Below are positions 9,082-17,282 of a DNA stretch of 36,397 nt, piece after piece (the stretch's first letter is position 1; each line of letters begins with the position of its first letter). The translations under genes and the position numbers were made by a program. The stretch lies in contig CANQAL010000007.1 in the NCBI GenBank assembly GCA_947589255.1, forward strand, positions 1 through 36,397, in the 5' to 3' direction. This DNA comes from Candidatus Gastranaerophilales bacterium (GTDB lineage Bacteria > Cyanobacteriota > Vampirovibrionia > Gastranaerophilales > Gastranaerophilaceae). The notes under the pieces were generated by a model. That model was not told the DNA's origin. It did no database searches and saw nothing but the letters and a program-made list of their open reading frames with translations.

Positions 9082-10813
9082 CTATTTAAATTTATATTTG
9101 AATAAAGTTTCGCAATCCTTACCAAGTCAGGTACAGCAGGTAAATTGTGTTGCTTCGGCTGTTAATGTTCAAAAAGAAGTAGAACCAAAAGGAACAAATG
9201 TCCTTGAGAGATTTCTTCAAAATCAAGGTATAAATGCTGCTGCAGGAATTAATCAAGCAAATAATAACGGAGTTAAAGAATATAAAAATAATTTAAGAAC
9301 AAAGTTTCAAAATAATGATGCCGTTATAATGGGTATAATTATGAGAAGCTTTGGGGCTAAAGATTTAACAGGTAACCAGCTTTTAAGAGAAGGAGATATA
9401 AGAGGCAACTTTAATAATGCAGTGGAAAGACTGGACGAATTAAAGAATTTAGGTATAAATACACTGCATGTATTACCTGTAAATCCGCCCGGTAAAATGA
9501 ATGCAATGGGTACGGCAGGTTCTGTTTATGCTCCAAAGGACTTTTTACAGATAGACCCTGCACTAGACGATAAAAACGACCCGAGAACAGTAAAAGAAGA
9601 ATTTAAAAACTTTATAAATGAATGCCATAAAAGAGGCATTAGTGTAATGCTTGATTTGCCAAGTTGTGCATCATATGACTTATTTAAAAAAAGACCTGAA
9701 TTAATGGCATTTGAAAAAGACGGAACACCTAAGACCCCCGGCGGCTGGGCTGATATCAGAATGTTTAATCCTTGGCAAGATGAAACAAAAAGAGAATTAA
9801 ACCATGAACTCTTTAAAATGCATAAAGATTTTGTTGATATGTGTATTGAATTGGGTGTAGACGGTATCAGAAGTGATGTTGCCAGAACTAAACCGACGGA
9901 ATTCTGGGATAATTTAATTACATATTCAAGAAATATAGATCCTGAATTTGCTTGGCTGGCTGAAAGCTATACTTATGAAGATGCTTCTCCTCAATTAAAT
10001 ATGGATTATGACAGACCTGAAGACTCGCTAAGAGCAGGTTTTGACAGCTATTATGGTCAATATCATATCTTTAATGAATGGACAAGTGCTCATGAATTAT
10101 ATGATTATGTAAATGAAAATCTGGATATGTCACAAAACTTAAATTCAGGTAAATCATTAATTGGTTCATTCGGTACTCATGATGATATTTCAATAATGAA
10201 TCATGGCGGTGTTATTTTTACAAACCTTGTTTCAGGGCTTCAAGCCACATTACCGATGTTAAATCCGTATTACTTTGACGGATATCAATCGGGCGATGAT
10301 TATATATACGACTTTGCAGATAAACAAGATAATGAAACTGATACCGATACTAATAATTGTTTTGTTCATAAAGGTAAGCCCGATATATTTAATTTCTCAA
10401 GACCGTTAATAGGCAAACATCCCGAATGCGGTGAGTTCATGAAAAATACTCTTGATGTAAGAAATAATGAAAAATATCATAAAATATTAACAAAAGGTTC
10501 ATTTATTCCTTTAACTGTTGATAAAAACGGTAATGATCAAATTATTGCTTTTGCAAGACATTTGAACGGAAAGACTTTATTGGTTGTAGCAAACAGAGAT
10601 GTTAACGTAAGACAATCGGGCATAATTAATATTCCGGGTTTAAGCGGCAGTCAAAAATTAAATAATTTATTTATGTCCTATGGTGATAACAGTGAATTTC
10701 AGGTTTCAGACGGTCAAATAGTCGCTGACCTTGGTCCGGGCAGAATTCATTTATTTGAAATAAATACACCTCAAATAGAACAATCAGGTTTAAAGGTTTC
10801 TAAACAAAAATAA
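9074..10813 (+). CDS. GH13 (alpha-amylase superfamily)-like protein with altered region I
   Basis: The body is a GH13-type TIM barrel. Strand 1 is IIMRSFGAKD near residues 88-97, followed by GNFNNAVERLDELKNLGINTLHVLPV. Region II gives the nucleophile D268 in GIRSDVAR, region III the acid/base E297 in WLAES, and region IV D370 in GTHDD, so the catalytic triad looks present. Region I, normally DxxxNH, reads D194-LPSCA, so the usual Asn and His are missing. The stretch RPELMAFEKDG and ARTKPTEFWDNLI recalls GlgE-type maltosyltransferases, which also lack that His, but this subfamily call is tentative. About 80 residues at the N-terminus are extra, without a signal peptide, so it should be cytoplasmic. 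A C-terminal beta domain follows from about residue 470. Substrate is unknown. The start overlaps the previous gene by 8 bases. Confidence 0.85.
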   Translation: MANYLNLYLNKVSQSLPSQVQQVNCVASAVNVQKEVEPKGTNVLERFLQNQGINAAAGINQANNNGVKEYKNNLRTKFQNNDAVIMGIIMRSFGAKDLTGNQLLREGDIRGNFNNAVERLDELKNLGINTLHVLPVNPPGKMNAMGTAGSVYAPKDFLQIDPALDDKNDPRTVKEEFKNFINECHKRGISVMLDLPSCASYDLFKKRPELMAFEKDGTPKTPGGWADIRMFNPWQDETKRELNHELFKMHKDFVDMCIELGVDGIRSDVARTKPTEFWDNLITYSRNIDPEFAWLAESYTYEDASPQLNMDYDRPEDSLRAGFDSYYGQYHIFNEWTSAHELYDYVNENLDMSQNLNSGKSLIGSFGTHDDISIMNHGGVIFTNLVSGLQATLPMLNPYYFDGYQSGDDYIYDFADKQDNETDTDTNNCFVHKGKPDIFNFSRPLIGKHPECGEFMKNTLDVRNNEKYHKILTKGSFIPLTVDKNGNDQIIAFARHLNGKTLLVVANRDVNVRQSGIINIPGLSGSQKLNNLFMSYGDNSEFQVSDGQIVADLGPGRIHLFEINTPQIEQSGLKVSKQK

Positions 10814-10823
10814 CAGGTTTATT

Positions 10824-11123
10824 ATGTTAATCAGTAATTTAAATAACAGTTGTAGTAATCTTGCTTTTTGTTCTAATATACTTGAACAAAAAAAACAGAC
10901 TTCTTTTTCTGCTAAATACAATAATGATGTGCTGATTAAAAGAACTAAAAAAACAATAGCCGAGTGCGTTTTTGTTGCATTAAATCTTTCCGTTATTTAT
11001 TTTGCCTTGAAAAGAGCAGGTAAATATAAGAAAATTGAGTTGTTTAATTTAAGACAAATAAGAAAATCAAAACTACTTGCTCCAACTAAGGATTTAAGTG
11101 TAAAACGGTTTATCGGATATTAG
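10824..11123 (+). CDS. Small hypothetical protein with one transmembrane segment
   Basis: A 99-residue protein, last in the four-gene operon, starting 10 bases after the GH13-like gene. The N-terminal third is polar and contains TSFSAKYN (about residues 26-33), similar to the SVSFAKN motif in the first protein of the operon. One hydrophobic segment spans about residues 47-64 (CVFVALNLSVIYFALKRAG). The C-terminal third is strongly basic. There is no family match that I recognise. Its 3' end overlaps that of deoC by 14 bases, so the two genes converge without a separate terminator. Its place in the operon and normal composition make it a likely real gene; its role is unknown. Confidence 0.7.
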   Translation: MLISNLNNSCSNLAFCSNILEQKKQTSFSAKYNNDVLIKRTKKTIAECVFVALNLSVIYFALKRAGKYKKIELFNLRQIRKSKLLAPTKDLSVKRFIGY

Positions 11124-11772
11124 AATTTTCAACTAATTGAACCCCTGAACTTGTACCAAGTCGTGATGCTCCCGCATTAATAAGTTCAACTGCTTTTTCG
11201 TATGTTTTTATTCCGCCGGAAGCTTTTATTTTTACATCGGAATCTTTTAAAACTTCATGCATTAATTTTATATCTTCAACTTTTGCACCGACTCCGTTTT
11301 TTACAAATCCCGTTGAAGTCTTTGCAAAATCAGCTCCCGACAATTTTATTATTTTGCAAGCCTTTTCTATTTCATCTTTTGTAAGTAAATCTGTTTCTAT
11401 AATTACCTTTAGAGGGATTTTTGCACAGGCTTGTTTTACCGTTTGAATATCTTTTAAAGTATAGCCGAAGTCTTTATCTTTAATGGATTGTACCGATATG
11501 ACCATATCTATTTCATCAGCACCCAGTTCTATGGCTTTTTGAGCCTCATATGCTTTAACTTCACTTAAACATGCGCCTAATGGAAAACCGACAACGGTTA
11601 CTATTTTAATTCCGCTGTTTCTAAGATATTCTTTTGCAAACTCCACATTGGAACTGTTTACGCATACACCTTTAAAATTGTATTTTTTAGCTTCATCAAA
11701 CAGTTTTATTAATTCTTCTTTTGTTGCATCTTGTTTTAAAAGAGTGTGTTCAATATATTGTGATAAATCCAT
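11110..11772 (-). CDS. deoC: Deoxyribose-phosphate aldolase
   Basis: A class I aldolase that splits 2-deoxyribose-5-phosphate into glyceraldehyde-3-phosphate and acetaldehyde, in deoxyribonucleoside salvage. It has 220 residues, the usual bacterial length. Family motifs are IEHTLLKQDATKEEL at the N-terminus, EIDMVISV, KVIIETDLL, the Schiff-base lysine in GADFAKTSTGF, and KASGGIKTYEKAVELI followed by GASRLGTSSG (phosphate binding). It is the last gene of a pilT-recO-deoC run, 2 bases after recO. The message reads into the oppositely oriented small membrane-protein gene, with which it overlaps by 14 bases. Confidence 0.96.
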   Translation of the reverse strand: MDLSQYIEHTLLKQDATKEELIKLFDEAKKYNFKGVCVNSSNVEFAKEYLRNSGIKIVTVVGFPLGACLSEVKAYEAQKAIELGADEIDMVISVQSIKDKDFGYTLKDIQTVKQACAKIPLKVIIETDLLTKDEIEKACKIIKLSGADFAKTSTGFVKNGVGAKVEDIKLMHEVLKDSDVKIKASGGIKTYEKAVELINAGASRLGTSSGVQLVENSNIR

Positions 11773-11774
11773 AA

Positions 11775-12542
11775 TTACCTTATACTTTCAAGCATTTGCA
11801 GTGTTTTAAATCTTTTTGGCGAATAGTATTGAATATAATCTTTTAAAAGATTTATACAAATATCGCATATTTTCTCGGTTGTAAGTTCTTCATACTTTGT
11901 ATGAACCTTAAAATCTTCTTTTAATAAAGTGTTTAAAAATTCTTTTATTTTAAACGGGATTTTTATTTTTTTTGTTATTGTGGCGGCACATTTTCTGCAA
12001 AAAATTCCGCCTTGTTCTATAGAAAAGTAAATTTCTTCGTTTTCGTTTAAATTGCAGCTGCATTTAACGCATTCATCCAGTTCCAGAGAGTATCCCGTTA
12101 TATCCATAATTTTAAGTTGAAATTTTAATACAGAAAGCATTGCCTGAATTTTAGTCTGTGATAAAGAAATTTGCTCTAAAAATGTATAAAATAAATTATA
12201 GATTTCTTCGCTGTTCGGGTCATTTTCTATTCCGAAGTTAGCAACAATTTCAGCGCAATACATGGAATAAAAAAGTTTATTCATATCATTTCTTAAATTA
12301 AAGAAAGTATTTAAAGCTTCTGCCTGGCAAATTGTATCAAGATTTCTGCCTTTATTGAGCATTAATTTATTTGCAACAAGCATATCCATTCTTCCGCCGA
12401 GTTTACTTGTAGTTTTTTTAATTCCTTTGGCAATGCCTTTAATAAGTCCTTTATCTTTGGAATACATGACAATAATTTTATCAGCTTCACTGATATTGTA
12501 AGATTTTAAATTAATAACATCAGTAACAAATTGTTCTTTCAT
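11775..12542 (-). CDS. recO: DNA repair protein RecO
   Basis: RecO loads RecA onto SSB-coated single-stranded DNA together with RecR in gap repair. The N-terminal OB fold is visible as FVTDVINLKSYNISEADKIIVMYSKDKGLIKGIAKGIKK with a following KLGGRMD. The middle is helical, and there are two cysteine pairs, CVKC and CRKC, consistent with the zinc site in many RecO proteins. The open frame extends to 12578, but that adds 12 residues that overlap the pilT-like gene. The ATG at 12542 matches the family N-terminus and lies 1 base after the pilT-like stop codon, which gives 255 residues and a tightly coupled pair. Confidence 0.92.
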   Translation of the reverse strand: MKEQFVTDVINLKSYNISEADKIIVMYSKDKGLIKGIAKGIKKTTSKLGGRMDMLVANKLMLNKGRNLDTICQAEALNTFFNLRNDMNKLFYSMYCAEIVANFGIENDPNSEEIYNLFYTFLEQISLSQTKIQAMLSVLKFQLKIMDITGYSLELDECVKCSCNLNENEEIYFSIEQGGIFCRKCAATITKKIKIPFKIKEFLNTLLKEDFKVHTKYEELTTEKICDICINLLKDYIQYYSPKRFKTLQMLESIR

Positions 12543-12543
12543 T

Positions 12544-13638
12544 TTAGTATTCCATCTTACCGCTTCCGGTATATACACCTCTTATAAGATGCATAAGTTC
12601 ATTGGGGTTATCTGAATTTTCAAGAGCCGTTTCTTTTGTGATAAGTCCTTGTTTGTAAAAATCATATAAAGACATATTAAAAGTAATCATATCGTTATAT
12701 GAGCCGGCTTGAACAAGTTTATATATTTCTTCAAGTTTATCTTTTATAATAAAATCTTTAATTGTAGGTGTTGAAATTAATAATTCAACCGCAGGAATTC
12801 TGCCTTTTCCGTCTGATTTAGGCATAAGCTTTTGAGAAACGGAGCCTCTGAATACTTCGGCAAATTGCGCTCTTACTGCATTTCTTTCTGAAGGCGGGAA
12901 AAAGCTCAAAACACGGTTTATTGTTTGAATTGCATTATATGTATGAAGTGTTGCAAAAACCAAATGCCCTGTTTCTGCTGCGTGCAGGGCACTTTGTATT
13001 GTATCCATATCTCTTATTTCGCCTATTAATATAACATCAGGGTCTTGTCTTAGGGCGAATTTAAGTCCGTCTATATAATTTGCGGTATCTATTCCTATTT
13101 GTCTTTGGGTAAAAATTGATTTTTTACTTTTATATACATATTCAATAGGATCTTCAATTGTAACAATATGTTTTTTTTGATTTTTATTAATATTTTCTAT
13201 AATTGATGCAATGGTTGTAGATTTTCCCGAACCTGCAACACCTGTTACAAGAACAATTCCGTTATCGACTTGTGAAAGTTTTTCAAGTGTCGGCGGTAAA
13301 TTTAATTCTTTAATTGACGGTATATCGTATGATACAAGTCTTACCGTCATTGCGTGATACCCGAAGGACATTGCAAGGTTTACTCTGAATCGGGAAACTC
13401 CTTCTATTTCATAAGGAAAATCACTATCGAATGAGGTGAATATTTTATCTCTCATAGAAACGGGTGCAATATGATCTATTGCTTCTATCATATTATCTTC
13501 TGTTACAACAGGCAGTTTTGATTTTATGATTTTCCCGTCAATACGAAATGACGGTACTTCTCCTACTATATAGTGAAGGTCTGAAGCATTAATTTCTGCA
13601 GCTTTTTTCAGCAATGTATCTATTGTATATTCTTCCAT
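12544..13638 (-). CDS. pilT: PilT-like type IV pilus retraction ATPase
   Basis: A hexameric secretion-type ATPase that powers pilus retraction at the inner membrane. It has 364 residues. The N-terminal domain (MEEYTIDTLLKKAAEINASDLHYIVG) is the PilT/PilB PAS-like part. The Walker A is GVAGSGKST (133-141), the Asp box EDPIEYVY follows, Walker B is DVILIGEIRD, and the His box is ATLHTYNA. The PilT-type AIRAQF-like stretch (NAVRAQFAEVFRG) is present, while the cysteine zinc site of PilB is absent, so retraction ATPase is preferred over assembly ATPase. It could also be a PilU-like paralogue. GGGAG lies 6 bases before the ATG. It heads the recO-deoC run. The prepilin-like gene in this window is 19 kb away. 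Confidence 0.9.
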   Translation of the reverse strand: MEEYTIDTLLKKAAEINASDLHYIVGEVPSFRIDGKIIKSKLPVVTEDNMIEAIDHIAPVSMRDKIFTSFDSDFPYEIEGVSRFRVNLAMSFGYHAMTVRLVSYDIPSIKELNLPPTLEKLSQVDNGIVLVTGVAGSGKSTTIASIIENINKNQKKHIVTIEDPIEYVYKSKKSIFTQRQIGIDTANYIDGLKFALRQDPDVILIGEIRDMDTIQSALHAAETGHLVFATLHTYNAIQTINRVLSFFPPSERNAVRAQFAEVFRGSVSQKLMPKSDGKGRIPAVELLISTPTIKDFIIKDKLEEIYKLVQAGSYNDMITFNMSLYDFYKQGLITKETALENSDNPNELMHLIRGVYTGSGKMEY

Positions 13639-13652
13639 TATGTTCTCCCAAA

Positions 13653-13692
13653 TTTCTAATAAACAGTATATACTTTTTTTACTTATTAGAAA
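13653..13692. repeat. 10-bp inverted repeat in the pilT-smc divergent region
   Basis: TTTCTAATAA (13653-13662) is repeated perfectly in inverse orientation at 13683-13692, with 20 bases between. It lies 14 bases upstream of the pilT-like ATG and in the region shared with the smc promoter. It may be an operator or a chance feature of AT-rich DNA. Confidence 0.4.
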
Positions 13693-13717
13693 ATAAATTT
13701 ACAAATATGTAAAGTTT

Positions 13718-13746
13718 TTGACTAGTAAGTTTATTTGTTGTGTAAT
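13718..13746 (+). promoter_or_regulatory. Sigma-70 type promoter of smc-scpA-scpB
   Basis: TTGACT (13718-13723), a 17-base spacer, and TGTAAT (13741-13746). Both boxes are 5 of 6 matches with ideal spacing. It lies 35 bases before the smc ATG, so the leader would be short (about 28 bases), and no clear Shine-Dalgarno precedes that ATG. Confidence 0.75.
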
Positions 13747-13751
13747 ATTAT

Positions 13752-13763
13752 ATGTCTAGACAT
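13752..13763. promoter_or_regulatory. 12-bp perfect palindrome at the smc transcription start
   Basis: ATGTCTAGACAT, perfectly self-complementary, begins 6 bases after the smc -10 box and covers the expected transcription start. Such a position suits a repressor site; no known regulator is assigned to it. Confidence 0.45.
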
Positions 13764-13780
13764 GGGTATCATCACATTTA

Positions 13781-16700
13781 ATGTATATAAAAGAACTGGA
13801 AGTCGACAATTTTAAATCATTTGCAAATGATATGACAATACCGTTCCTAAAGGGTTTTACCACTATAGCCGGTCCGAACGGTTCAGGGAAAAGTAATATC
13901 ATTGACTCGATATTGTTTGCTTTAGGGTTTGCAAGTGCAAGAAATCTGCGTATGGAGCAGGTTTCGGAGTTTATATCCACACATACCAAAAAAAATGAGG
14001 CATTCGTTAAAGTTGTGTTTGCCCCTGAAAGTAATGAGGAAGAACAAATCTCCGTTGCAAGAAGATTAAGAAAATCTACTCAAGGCTATATAAGTACTTA
14101 TTATTTGAACGATAAAACTGCAACATTAACGGAGATTCATACTAAGCTTGAAAAATACCGTGTAACCCCAAACAGTTATAACGTTATGATGCAAAATGAC
14201 GTAATGAGTATTACGAATTGTTCTCCGAAGGACAGAAGGGGAATAATTGATGAAATAGCAGGTGTTGCTGATTTTAACAGAAGAATTGAAAAAGCGCAGG
14301 AAGAACTGTTAACCGTTGAAAAACGGGTGGATGATGCTAATTTAATTTTAAGCCAGATTGATGAAACTATTGAAAGACTTGCCTGTGAAAAAGAAACGGC
14401 GCTTAAATATCAAAAACTTAAAACTGAAAAAATTCAGCTTGAAAGCCAAATTACAACTGTTAAATATTTTGATATTAAAAGAAATCTTGAAATTGCCCAT
14501 CAAAATATTTTAGATGCCAATAAAAGAAAAAAAGAAGAAGAAGAAAATCTTAAAAAACTGGAAGATTCTCTTGCTGAAATAAAGAAACGGTATAATGAAA
14601 TATCGGAGCTTGTTAAAAATAACGGTGAAGCGGAACAAATTGAAACAAAAAAACAGCTGGAGGAATTAAAAGGGCAGATTTCCAGAAAGGAAATGGCTAT
14701 AAATTCCGTTGAAAAAACTGTTCATGATAATTTAAAGACTATCGAAAATGCTAAAAACGGAATTGAAAATAATAAATCAAAGATTGAAGAAATTAATTTA
14801 AAAATAGAAAATAAAAAAGCTGAAATATCTTCTATTGAAGAAAATATTAAAATTCAGGAAAAAGAACTTCAAAAAATACTTGAAGAAGTTTCAGGCTTAA
14901 GCGAGAATGCCGATAAGCAGATTGAGCAGAGAAATAATCTTAAAAAAGAACTTGAAAAATTAAAAGAAGAAGAGTGGAATATAAGAAATGAGAGCCTGCC
15001 GTTAGAAACAGAACTTGCTTCTTATAAAAAAGATATAGAAAATGCTAAAAAATCACTGGCTGAGCTTGCTTCATTTAAAGCAAACTATAAGGATAATAAA
15101 GATAAGCTTACACTTCAAGTGGAAGAATTGACCAAAGAACTTGATTCTTGCAAAATAGCACAGGAAAATATTGTTTATAATCTGGATAAAAATAAAAATG
15201 AACTGTCTGATATGATGCACGATGTTCAGATGGCACAAAGAAAATTACTGACACTTGAGGCACAAAAATCTGTAACGGAGGAAGCATCACTTGGCAGAGC
15301 AACGGATACCATATTAAAAGCTAAAATCAGGGGAGTACATGCTCCGTTATTGCAGTTAGGAACTGCGGATAAAGAATATTCAATCGCTTTAGAAGTTGCT
15401 ATGGGCGGAAGAATGAAAAACATTGTTGTTGATGATGAAGAAATTGCAAGACAGTGTATCGAGTTTTTGAAATCGGCAAGAGCCGGCAGTGCAACATTTC
15501 TTCCCTTAAACAGAATGAAGAAAGCGCCTAACAGCTTAAAAATGCCCAAAGAAAAAGGTGTTATAGATTATGCGGTTAATCTTGTTGATTTTGATGATAA
15601 ATATTTAGATGCATTTTATTATGCGCTGGGTGAAACTCTTATTGTTGAAGATTATGACAGTGCTAAAAGGTTAATCGGAAAATATCGTTTAGTTACTCTG
15701 GACGGCAGTTTGTTTGAAAAATCAGGCGCAATAACAGGCGGAGACAGGCAGTCCTCCGGTTTAAGATTTTCTCAAAACCAGGATGAAGAACTTGATAAAT
15801 ACAGAGAAAGATTTGCTCAGCTTCAAAAGCAATATTCCGCACTTGAAAAAACAAGAGAAGATTTGGAAGCTCAAAGAGAAAAAATCAGATTAAATTACTC
15901 AAACACAATGACAGCCTTAAACAGCGCTAAGATTGAACTTAATAACTTAAATAATAATTCTCAAAATAATGAAAATAAAATTGAAGAATACAATAAAACA
16001 ATTAAAGATAGTGAACCGAAAGTTCAAAATATTGAGAAAAAACTTGAAAAGTATGAAGAAAAACTTGTCGGTTTAAATGACAAAATGGCGGTTTTACAAG
16101 ATAAAATTGCCGAAATAGAAAGTAAAATGTCAGAAGGTGAACTTAAAAAACTAAAAGAAATGACCTCTGCCATTGAAAATCAAATTAAGGAATATCAAAA
16201 TAAGATATTAAGATGCAATAATGAAATCAACGATTTTAAGCGGGATATTGATTTCAATCAGGTATTTATCGGCACAAAAGAAGAACAAATACAAAAACTC
16301 TTAAAAGATAATGAAACGGCTCAGCAGGATAAAGAAAAATTTGCGCTTGAAATAAAAGAAATAGAAGTAAAAGCTAATGAACTTGAAGAAAAAATAAAAG
16401 CATTAGGCGAAAAGCTTGTTGAACTTCAAAAACAAAGAGATTTAATCCAAGAAGAAATGCTTTCAAATGAAACTCAAAAAAATAAAGTTAACAACGAAAT
16501 TGAAAAGTTAACGGAACAGGTTGAATCCTTTAAAGCAAGAAGGCAGGATTTAGAGCCTCAGCTTGAAGAAATAAGAAATGAATTAAAAGAAAATCAGATA
16601 GATATAACTAATTTAACACCGACAGAAATATCAACGGAAGAAATTACGGGAAAGATCCAGCGCTTGCAAAAGAGGATGGAGGAAATGGAACCTGTCAATA

Positions 16701-17278
16701 TGCTTGCGATACAGGCATATGATGAAGTAAAAGCAAAACAAGACGAAAAAAAAGAGCAAATAGCCACACTGACAAATGAGCGAAAAGAAATCTTAGCAAA
16801 AATGACAGGCTATGAGCAGGTAAAAAAAGAAACATTTTTAAAGACATTTAATAATATAAACGAAAACTTTAAAGATATATTTGCGAAGTTATCTGAAGGT
16901 GAAGGTGCTTTAGTCTTAGAAAATCCTGATAATCCGTTTGAAGGAGGTTTGACTATTGAAGCACAGCACAGGGATAAAAAACGGCAGAAGCTCGGTGCTA
17001 TGTCCGGCGGAGAAAAGTCACTTACTGCATTAGCTTTGGTTTTTGCAATACAAAAATACATGCCTGCACCGTTTTATGCTTTGGATGAAGTTGATGCGAG
17101 CCTTGATGAGATTAACGTAGGAAGAGTTGCGGATATGATACAAGAGCAGTCAAAAAATACGCAATTTATAGTAGTTAGTCACAAGAAATCTATGGTAGAA
17201 TCAGCTAATAGGACAATAGGTGTAACACAAAAAGAACATGGAAAAACCCATGTTACCGGGGTAAAATTTAGGGACTAG
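13781..17278 (+). CDS. smc: Chromosome partition protein SMC
   Basis: The ATPase and long coiled coil of the bacterial condensin, acting in chromosome compaction and segregation. It has 1165 residues. Walker A is GPNGSGKS (31-38). A coiled coil runs from about 165 to 505 and the hinge from about 510 to 665 (IRGVHAPLLQLGTADKEYSIALEVAMGG). A second coiled coil follows, then the signature LGAMSGGEKSLTALAL near 1068-1083, and Walker B with FYALDEVDASLDE. The N-terminus (IPFLKGFTTIAGPNGSGKSN, LGFASARNLRMEQVSEFI) resembles cyanobacterial and archaeal SMC more than the Bacillus type. ScpA starts 4 bases after the stop and ScpB follows, giving the whole complex in one operon. The start is fixed by homology, as the RBS is weak. 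Confidence 0.97.
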   Translation: MYIKELEVDNFKSFANDMTIPFLKGFTTIAGPNGSGKSNIIDSILFALGFASARNLRMEQVSEFISTHTKKNEAFVKVVFAPESNEEEQISVARRLRKSTQGYISTYYLNDKTATLTEIHTKLEKYRVTPNSYNVMMQNDVMSITNCSPKDRRGIIDEIAGVADFNRRIEKAQEELLTVEKRVDDANLILSQIDETIERLACEKETALKYQKLKTEKIQLESQITTVKYFDIKRNLEIAHQNILDANKRKKEEEENLKKLEDSLAEIKKRYNEISELVKNNGEAEQIETKKQLEELKGQISRKEMAINSVEKTVHDNLKTIENAKNGIENNKSKIEEINLKIENKKAEISSIEENIKIQEKELQKILEEVSGLSENADKQIEQRNNLKKELEKLKEEEWNIRNESLPLETELASYKKDIENAKKSLAELASFKANYKDNKDKLTLQVEELTKELDSCKIAQENIVYNLDKNKNELSDMMHDVQMAQRKLLTLEAQKSVTEEASLGRATDTILKAKIRGVHAPLLQLGTADKEYSIALEVAMGGRMKNIVVDDEEIARQCIEFLKSARAGSATFLPLNRMKKAPNSLKMPKEKGVIDYAVNLVDFDDKYLDAFYYALGETLIVEDYDSAKRLIGKYRLVTLDGSLFEKSGAITGGDRQSSGLRFSQNQDEELDKYRERFAQLQKQYSALEKTREDLEAQREKIRLNYSNTMTALNSAKIELNNLNNNSQNNENKIEEYNKTIKDSEPKVQNIEKKLEKYEEKLVGLNDKMAVLQDKIAEIESKMSEGELKKLKEMTSAIENQIKEYQNKILRCNNEINDFKRDIDFNQVFIGTKEEQIQKLLKDNETAQQDKEKFALEIKEIEVKANELEEKIKALGEKLVELQKQRDLIQEEMLSNETQKNKVNNEIEKLTEQVESFKARRQDLEPQLEEIRNELKENQIDITNLTPTEISTEEITGKIQRLQKRMEEMEPVNMLAIQAYDEVKAKQDEKKEQIATLTNERKEILAKMTGYEQVKKETFLKTFNNINENFKDIFAKLSEGEGALVLENPDNPFEGGLTIEAQHRDKKRQKLGAMSGGEKSLTALALVFAIQKYMPAPFYALDEVDASLDEINVGRVADMIQEQSKNTQFIVVSHKKSMVESANRTIGVTQKEHGKTHVTGVKFRD

Positions 17279-17282
17279 TTAA

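Noticed and set aside
12543-12578. N-terminal extension of RecO
   Set aside because: It overlaps the pilT-like gene and adds residues not found in RecO; the ATG at 12542 fits.
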